This document shows positions 60,127 through 64,000 of a stretch of DNA of 64,000 bases, one piece after another (position 1 is the stretch's first letter; the number at the start of each line of letters is the position of its first letter). Source of the DNA: Proteobacteria bacterium UBA5122 (GTDB taxonomy: Bacteria > Pseudomonadota > Gammaproteobacteria > Tenderiales > Tenderiaceae); assembly GCA_002415485.1 (NCBI GenBank), contig DHYU01000060.1, positions 3,512 through 67,511 on the forward strand, read 5' to 3'. The notes under the pieces were generated by a model, which was not told where the DNA came from, searched no databases, and saw nothing but the letters and a program-made list of their open reading frames with translations. Both the position numbers and the translations under genes were made by a program.

Positions 60127-61563
60127 TTAAAACGTGGGTGCGATGGTGCGGGCGTATTGCTCGAGCTCATCCAGGATTCGGTGATCGCTGGCCGTGATCT
60201 CGTCTGCCTGTCTCAAGTGGTTTACTTCACAGAAAAATTCTTCCAGGGTCAGGATGCCTTTGCCTTTTTCGGTCAGGCGTTGGGCGCGGTATTCCTGCCA
60301 TTGTGCCTGTTCGGCAGGTGACAGGGTTTCCGGATAGCTGCGGCCGCGCATGCGGAACAGGAGTTCTTTGAGGCGGGCATCTTCAAAGGTGGCAGGATAA
60401 TTCGCCAACTCGTCAGGGCTGAGGCAGTGGACCTCAAGCATGCGCTGACGATCATGATCACTGAAGAAGGGGCCGCCGTAGAGCATCTGGTCCGGATCGG
60501 TGCGCGGTTCGAACTGGGTCTCGGAGAATACCTTTTGAATCTTCTTTGCCAGACCTGGTTGGCTCTTGATCATGTCGAGATGGGCGCGGCAGACGTTGAG
60601 ATCGATGCCATAGCGTTTGGCGGCCTTGGCGTCGATGGTCATGAATGGAGCGATCACCGGGCACTTGTTGGCATGCACTGTTTTGAGCGGGATGCGTTCA
60701 ACGCCATCGGGCAGGTCGTCGTTGCTGGTGAAGATGCGCTCGTGGATCTTGGTCGGGTTGAGATTGATCAGGTCTTTGGGGTCGACGCTGAGATCGTAGA
60801 CGATGATGCCGTTTTTGTTGGTCGGATGCGCGGCCACTGGCACGACGACCGCCATGTTGCCCTTCTCGACCGGATACATGCCGGAGATGTGCAACACCGG
60901 TTTTTGTTCACGCAGATCCAGCAGTTTGAAGATCTTGTTCTTGCTGCGATTCTCGAAGGCGAAGTCGAACAGCTTGGGTTGTTTGTCTTTGATCAGCTTG
61001 GCGACGGCGATGGTGGCGTAGACATCAGACAGCGCATCATGTGCCGAGGCATGGCTGATGCCGTTGGCCACGGTCAGGTCCTCAAGGCGCACACTGGGGC
61101 GGCCTTCTTCGGTGGTCGGCCACTCAATGCCTTCCGGTCGCAGCGCGCGCGTCATGCGCACGATATCGAGCAGATCCCAGCGTGAGCAACCGTTCTGCCA
61201 CTCGCGGGCATAGGCGTCGTGCAGATTGCGGTAGAGCGTATAACGGGTGAACTCGTCGTCGAAACGCAGATTGTTATACCCGAGCACGCAGGTGTTGGGT
61301 TGCGCGAATTCGGCATTGATACGGCGGATGAACTCGGCCTCCGGGATGCCCTTGGCCAGTGCCTTTTGCGGCGTGATGCCGGTGATCAGGCATGAGGTCG
61401 GGTTGGGGATGAAATCGTCGGCCGGTTTGCAGTACATCATCAGCGGTTCGCCAACGATGTTCAGATCCATGTCGGTGCGGACACCGGCAAACTGCACCAG
61501 ACGGTCGGTCATGGGATTGAGACCAAAGGCCTCGTAGTCATACCAATAGAAGGTCGCAGTCAT
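60127..61563 (-). CDS. sbcB: Exodeoxyribonuclease I
   Basis: Degrades single-stranded DNA 3' to 5' in recombination and repair. The 478 aa protein matches E. coli ExoI, with the DEDDh exonuclease start 'FYWYDYEAFGLNPMTDRLVQ', 'YNNLRFDDEFTRYTLYRN', 'SHASAHDALSDVYATIAVAK' and the SH3-like and C-terminal regions. ATG 61563 fits the family N-terminus; the ATG at 61617 does not. Convergent with the FG-GAP gene. Confidence 0.95.
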   Translation of the reverse strand: MTATFYWYDYEAFGLNPMTDRLVQFAGVRTDMDLNIVGEPLMMYCKPADDFIPNPTSCLITGITPQKALAKGIPEAEFIRRINAEFAQPNTCVLGYNNLRFDDEFTRYTLYRNLHDAYAREWQNGCSRWDLLDIVRMTRALRPEGIEWPTTEEGRPSVRLEDLTVANGISHASAHDALSDVYATIAVAKLIKDKQPKLFDFAFENRSKNKIFKLLDLREQKPVLHISGMYPVEKGNMAVVVPVAAHPTNKNGIIVYDLSVDPKDLINLNPTKIHERIFTSNDDLPDGVERIPLKTVHANKCPVIAPFMTIDAKAAKRYGIDLNVCRAHLDMIKSQPGLAKKIQKVFSETQFEPRTDPDQMLYGGPFFSDHDRQRMLEVHCLSPDELANYPATFEDARLKELLFRMRGRSYPETLSPAEQAQWQEYRAQRLTEKGKGILTLEEFFCEVNHLRQADEITASDHRILDELEQYARTIAPTF

Positions 61564-61625
61564 CGGCAGGTTCGCGTTGTTGAATCCATGTGTTGCGACT
61601 GTATCACATCGTTGCAAACAGGGGG

Positions 61626-62132
61626 CTATTCAGTCGGGCCCATGTATTCAAATTGTCGCAGCTGTTGCCGGATGTAGTCGAATACGTGCTGCATGCCAGG
61701 TGGGCCGTAGGCCTCGACGGAGACTTTGTCGCTAAATTTCCCGTTTTCCTTGATGCGGACATACATCAATAGGGGAATCTTGTGATTGGTGGACAATTGC
61801 TTGAGGTGATTGACGGTGCGGGTCGGCAGCTTGGAGCCCGCCGGGACCACCTTGATGGCGTGGACGCCGCTGTTGGGGTCAATGATGCCATTGGCGATGG
61901 CCTTGGAACGATCCGGGCGCATCCAGTCCGGAAAGGCCTCAGGATTGATCAGCCACAGGCATCTGAAATTACGGCATACCTCGGGGCGTTCGTCGTAGCA
62001 GTTACAGCCTTGGTCGGTGATATGGGGGCAGGCGCGACCTGGATACATGTCGGTGTCGAAGATTTTGGCGCGCAGCCAGCCCTGGCAGCAGGCTGTGCAG
62101 TCACCACATGAGCGTTGAGGTGTGTCTGACAT
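61626..62132 (-). CDS. YkgJ-family cysteine-cluster protein, longer form
   Basis: A 168 aa protein with 'CGDCTACCQGWL' near residue 9, then 'ACPHITDQGCNCYDERPEVC' and 'FRCLW', the CxxCxxCC-type metal-chelating signature. A 70-residue C-terminal extension with 'VVPAGSKLPTRTVNHLKQLS' follows. ATG 62132 with AGGGGAAG site is chosen over an upstream ATG at 62165. Different in sequence from the protein at 6478-6852. Function unknown; a zinc or iron-sulfur chaperone is only a guess. Confidence 0.8.
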   Translation of the reverse strand: MSDTPQRSCGDCTACCQGWLRAKIFDTDMYPGRACPHITDQGCNCYDERPEVCRNFRCLWLINPEAFPDWMRPDRSKAIANGIIDPNSGVHAIKVVPAGSKLPTRTVNHLKQLSTNHKIPLLMYVRIKENGKFSDKVSVEAYGPPGMQHVFDYIRQQLRQFEYMGPTE

Positions 62133-62321
62133 GTCTTCCCCTGTTGTTTTATTTGTTGCTTGCATGCTAGCACATTAATCTGCTGCGGCAGATGATCAAC
62201 AATCTCAAGTTGAGGATGTATTGACGGGGACTTTACCGGCTGAACGAAGGTACTTCGGTTAGAATTGACAGTGTTGGTTGAGTTTGTATTTTGTGGTCTC
62301 GCACAGAGAGTAAATGATTAT

Positions 62322-63182
62322 ATGTTGAGTTATCGTCACGCGTTTCATGCGGGTAATTTTGCCGATGTGCTGAAGCACATGGTGCTGGTGACATTGATCC
62401 AGTCGCTGCGGCGCAAGGAAACGCCATTTTTTTATCTGGATACCCATGCCGGGATTGGCAGTTACGATCTGCAGGCGGCGATGGCGCGCAAGACGGCCGA
62501 GTGGCAGGCGGGGATCGGTGTGATCTGGCAGGCGGGAGATGCACCCCCTGTCGTGGCGGATTATCTGGCCCAGGTGCGTGCGTTTAATGGTGAGGGTGAG
62601 TTGCGTCGGTATCCCGGCTCGCCGTTGCTGGTGCGGCCCTTGTTGCGCGACAAGGATCGCATGCGGTTGTGTGAACTGCACCCGCGTGACATTGAACAGT
62701 TACAGCAGGTGTTTCAAGGCGAGCGACGGGCGCAGCTGGCGCGTGAGGATGGGTTTGCCGCGCTCAAATCTGCCCTGCCGCCACCGCAGCGGCGCGGCCT
62801 GGTCCTGATCGATCCGCCGTATGAAGTAAAGACGGACTATCAAACCGTCGCCGATGCACTGCAGCAGGGGCTCAAGCGTTTCGCGACCGGGATGTATGCG
62901 GTGTGGTATCCGGTAGTGGATCGCGCCCAGATCGAGCGGATGCTGCGGCGTATCCGTGATGTGGCGGCCGACGGCGGTGCCAAGTCTGTATTGGTGGTCG
63001 AACAGTGTCTGCGCCCGGACGAGCAGATGGGCATGAGTGGCAGCGGCATGGTGGTCATCAATCCGCCGTGGCAGTTTGATGAGCAGATGCGCGCGGCGCT
63101 CGATTGGTTGCTACCGCGTTTGAGTGAGGACGGGCAGGGCGTCAATCGTTTGCAGTGGCTGATGGCTGAGGCGGCTGGGTAG
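62322..63182 (+). CDS. rlmJ: 23S rRNA (adenine-2030-N6)-methyltransferase
   Basis: A 286 aa SAM-dependent methyltransferase that methylates A2030 in 23S rRNA. Family start 'MLSYRHAFHAGNFADVLKHM' and 'LDTHAGIGSYDLQA', then the catalytic motif 'LVLIDPPYEVKTDY'. Start ATG 62322; earlier frames are not conserved. The last 41 bases overlap the convergent exbD gene. Confidence 0.94.
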   Translation: MLSYRHAFHAGNFADVLKHMVLVTLIQSLRRKETPFFYLDTHAGIGSYDLQAAMARKTAEWQAGIGVIWQAGDAPPVVADYLAQVRAFNGEGELRRYPGSPLLVRPLLRDKDRMRLCELHPRDIEQLQQVFQGERRAQLAREDGFAALKSALPPPQRRGLVLIDPPYEVKTDYQTVADALQQGLKRFATGMYAVWYPVVDRAQIERMLRRIRDVAADGGAKSVLVVEQCLRPDEQMGMSGSGMVVINPPWQFDEQMRAALDWLLPRLSEDGQGVNRLQWLMAEAAG

Positions 63183-63570
63183 CAAACGCAAGCCGACCGA
63201 TACCGGCCTGTTGCAGCTCACTCATGGTGGCGGCGATGTCCTGATAGTGGGTGTAGGCGTCGGCATTAAAACGCACGACGAGATTGGGTTCGCTGCTGAG
63301 CCGGGCCTGCAGCTGCGTAATCAACTGTTCGCTGCTGACCGGCTGCTGTTCGAGCAATAGCCGACCGTCGGCGGTCAGCGTCAGTTCGGCCACCTGCGGC
63401 ACCTGCATCGGCGGCGCGGCGGCCTGCGGCAGATTGACGGCCAGCGCCTGCGGCAACACAGGGGCGAGCAGGATAAAGATCACCAGCAGCACCAGCATCA
63501 CGTCGACCAGCGGCGTGACGTTGATTTCTGATAAGGGCTCGTCGTGGTTGTTGAGTGGACCGGCGCTCAT
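63142..63570 (-). CDS. exbD: ExbD/TolR-type proton channel subunit
   Basis: A 142 aa membrane protein. One membrane helix (about 19-39), with Asp23 in 'INVTPLVDVMLVLLVIFI', and a periplasmic domain with 'VAELTLTADGRLLLEQQPVS'. It works with ExbB to energise TonB. It overlaps the exbB stop by four bases (ATGA), so both are translated together. Confidence 0.92.
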   Translation of the reverse strand: MSAGPLNNHDEPLSEINVTPLVDVMLVLLVIFILLAPVLPQALAVNLPQAAAPPMQVPQVAELTLTADGRLLLEQQPVSSEQLITQLQARLSSEPNLVVRFNADAYTHYQDIAATMSELQQAGIGRLAFATQPPQPSATAND

Positions 63571-64000
63571 GCGGTCTGTGTCTCCAGTTTGGCTGCGGTC
63601 AGCGGTGCCGGGTGATTGCTGAGCAGGTGTGGTTTGCGCAGCAGGGCCTTGGCGTTGATCTCGATTAGTGTGTGTAGTTTACGCAGACGTCGCACCAGCA
63701 GGTTGTAGCCGATGACGGCCGGGATGGCGGCGAACAGGCCCATCGCGGTGGCGGCCAGCGCCTCGCCAACGGGACCGGAGATCATATCCAGTGACACGCC
63801 CTGGCTGGCGTCCATCTTTTGCAGTGCCAACATGATGCCCCACACGGTGCCGAGCAGGCCGATGAACGGCGCGCTGTTGCCGATGGTGGCGAGGATGGTC
63901 AGGTGATTCTCCAGTTCCAGCCGTTTGCGGATGAACAGGTCCTGCCAGGTGTCGCTGCGGTGATCGTCATCGGTCTGTAACAGCAGCTGGGCGGTCAGTA
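63567..64000 (-). CDS. exbB: ExbB/TolQ-type proton channel subunit, partial
   Basis: The C-terminal part of an ExbB/TolQ/MotA-family protein; the frame stays open to the window end, so the start lies beyond base 64000. Seen are 'TILATIGNSAPFIGLLGTVW' and 'AATAMGLFAAIPAVIGYNLL', the two helices that line the proton path. Partner of the exbD gene it overlaps. Confidence 0.9.
   Translation of the reverse strand, partial: LTAQLLLQTDDDHRSDTWQDLFIRKRLELENHLTILATIGNSAPFIGLLGTVWGIMLALQKMDASQGVSLDMISGPVGEALAATAMGLFAAIPAVIGYNLLVRRLRKLHTLIEINAKALLRKPHLLSNHPAPLTAAKLETQTA

Overview
The window is a stretch of chromosome from a gammaproteobacterium. The evidence is a run of genes ordered as in Pseudomonas (gshB, tonB-like, algH, ruvX, pyrR, pyrB and an inactive dihydroorotase), a proteobacterial glutamate-cysteine ligase of the type known from sulfur and ammonia oxidisers, pilU, rlmJ, rsmE, sbcB and an NnrS protein. 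Surface proteins with C-terminal sorting signals (PEP-CTERM and a JDVT-CTERM-like tail) fit a free-living, biofilm-forming relative of the Chromatiales. This placement is inference; no rRNA gene is present. I saw no tRNA, CRISPR array, complete insertion sequence or prophage.

Layout. 1-3.1 kb: end of lpd, an AT-rich orphan gene, a repeat-rich intergenic zone, a Fur-box-like palindrome, an internally deleted dihaem peroxidase remnant and a small cytochrome c. 3.1-19.8 kb: mostly envelope and housekeeping genes (lipoprotein, cupin, DUF3422, Fe/Zn cysteine-cluster protein, a large beta-helix-like membrane protein, NnrS, AraC/Rob-type regulator, inositol-phosphatase-like enzyme, EamA transporter, Gre factor, OmpA lipoprotein, pyruvate kinase), ending in an operon of hydrolase, SLC13 permease and phosphodiesterase. 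20.1-24.7 kb: a sensory module of a PhnD-like binding protein, a PAS histidine kinase and a PAS sigma-54 activator with no receiver domain. 24.8-28.7 kb: a hydratase-like enzyme, a possible small RNA locus, and an operon coupling a TolQ/MotA-like channel subunit to an ExbD/MotB-like stalk carrying a von Willebrand A domain. 28.7-37 kb: rRNA methyltransferase, argG, ppnP, gloA, an ECF sigma/anti-sigma operon with an NRAMP transporter and a flavin disulfide reductase, and pilU. 37.2-40.4 kb: surface protein cluster. 40.5-42.2 kb: SET-domain methyltransferase plus a PLP decarboxylase-like protein. 42.5-54.7 kb: pyrimidine, glutathione and TonB genes, interrupted by dgt, an AT-rich orphan and a second copy of the 329 bp repeat. 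54.8-64 kb: HD-GYP protein, rsmE, bioA, FG-GAP lipoprotein, sbcB, a cysteine-cluster protein, rlmJ, exbD and the start-side-truncated exbB.

How genes work together. PyrB and the catalytically dead dihydroorotase should form the Pseudomonas-type aspartate transcarbamoylase complex, with PyrR and a PyrK-like protein beside it. GshA and GshB make glutathione, used by the glyoxalase GloA. ExbB, ExbD and the TonB-like protein are the parts of an energy transducer. The most promising undescribed systems are the channel/VWA operon (26.0-28.7 kb), the binding-protein/kinase/sigma-54 module (20.1-24.7 kb) with a nearby orphan terminator and sigma-54-like promoter, and the SET/decarboxylase pair (40.5-42.2 kb).
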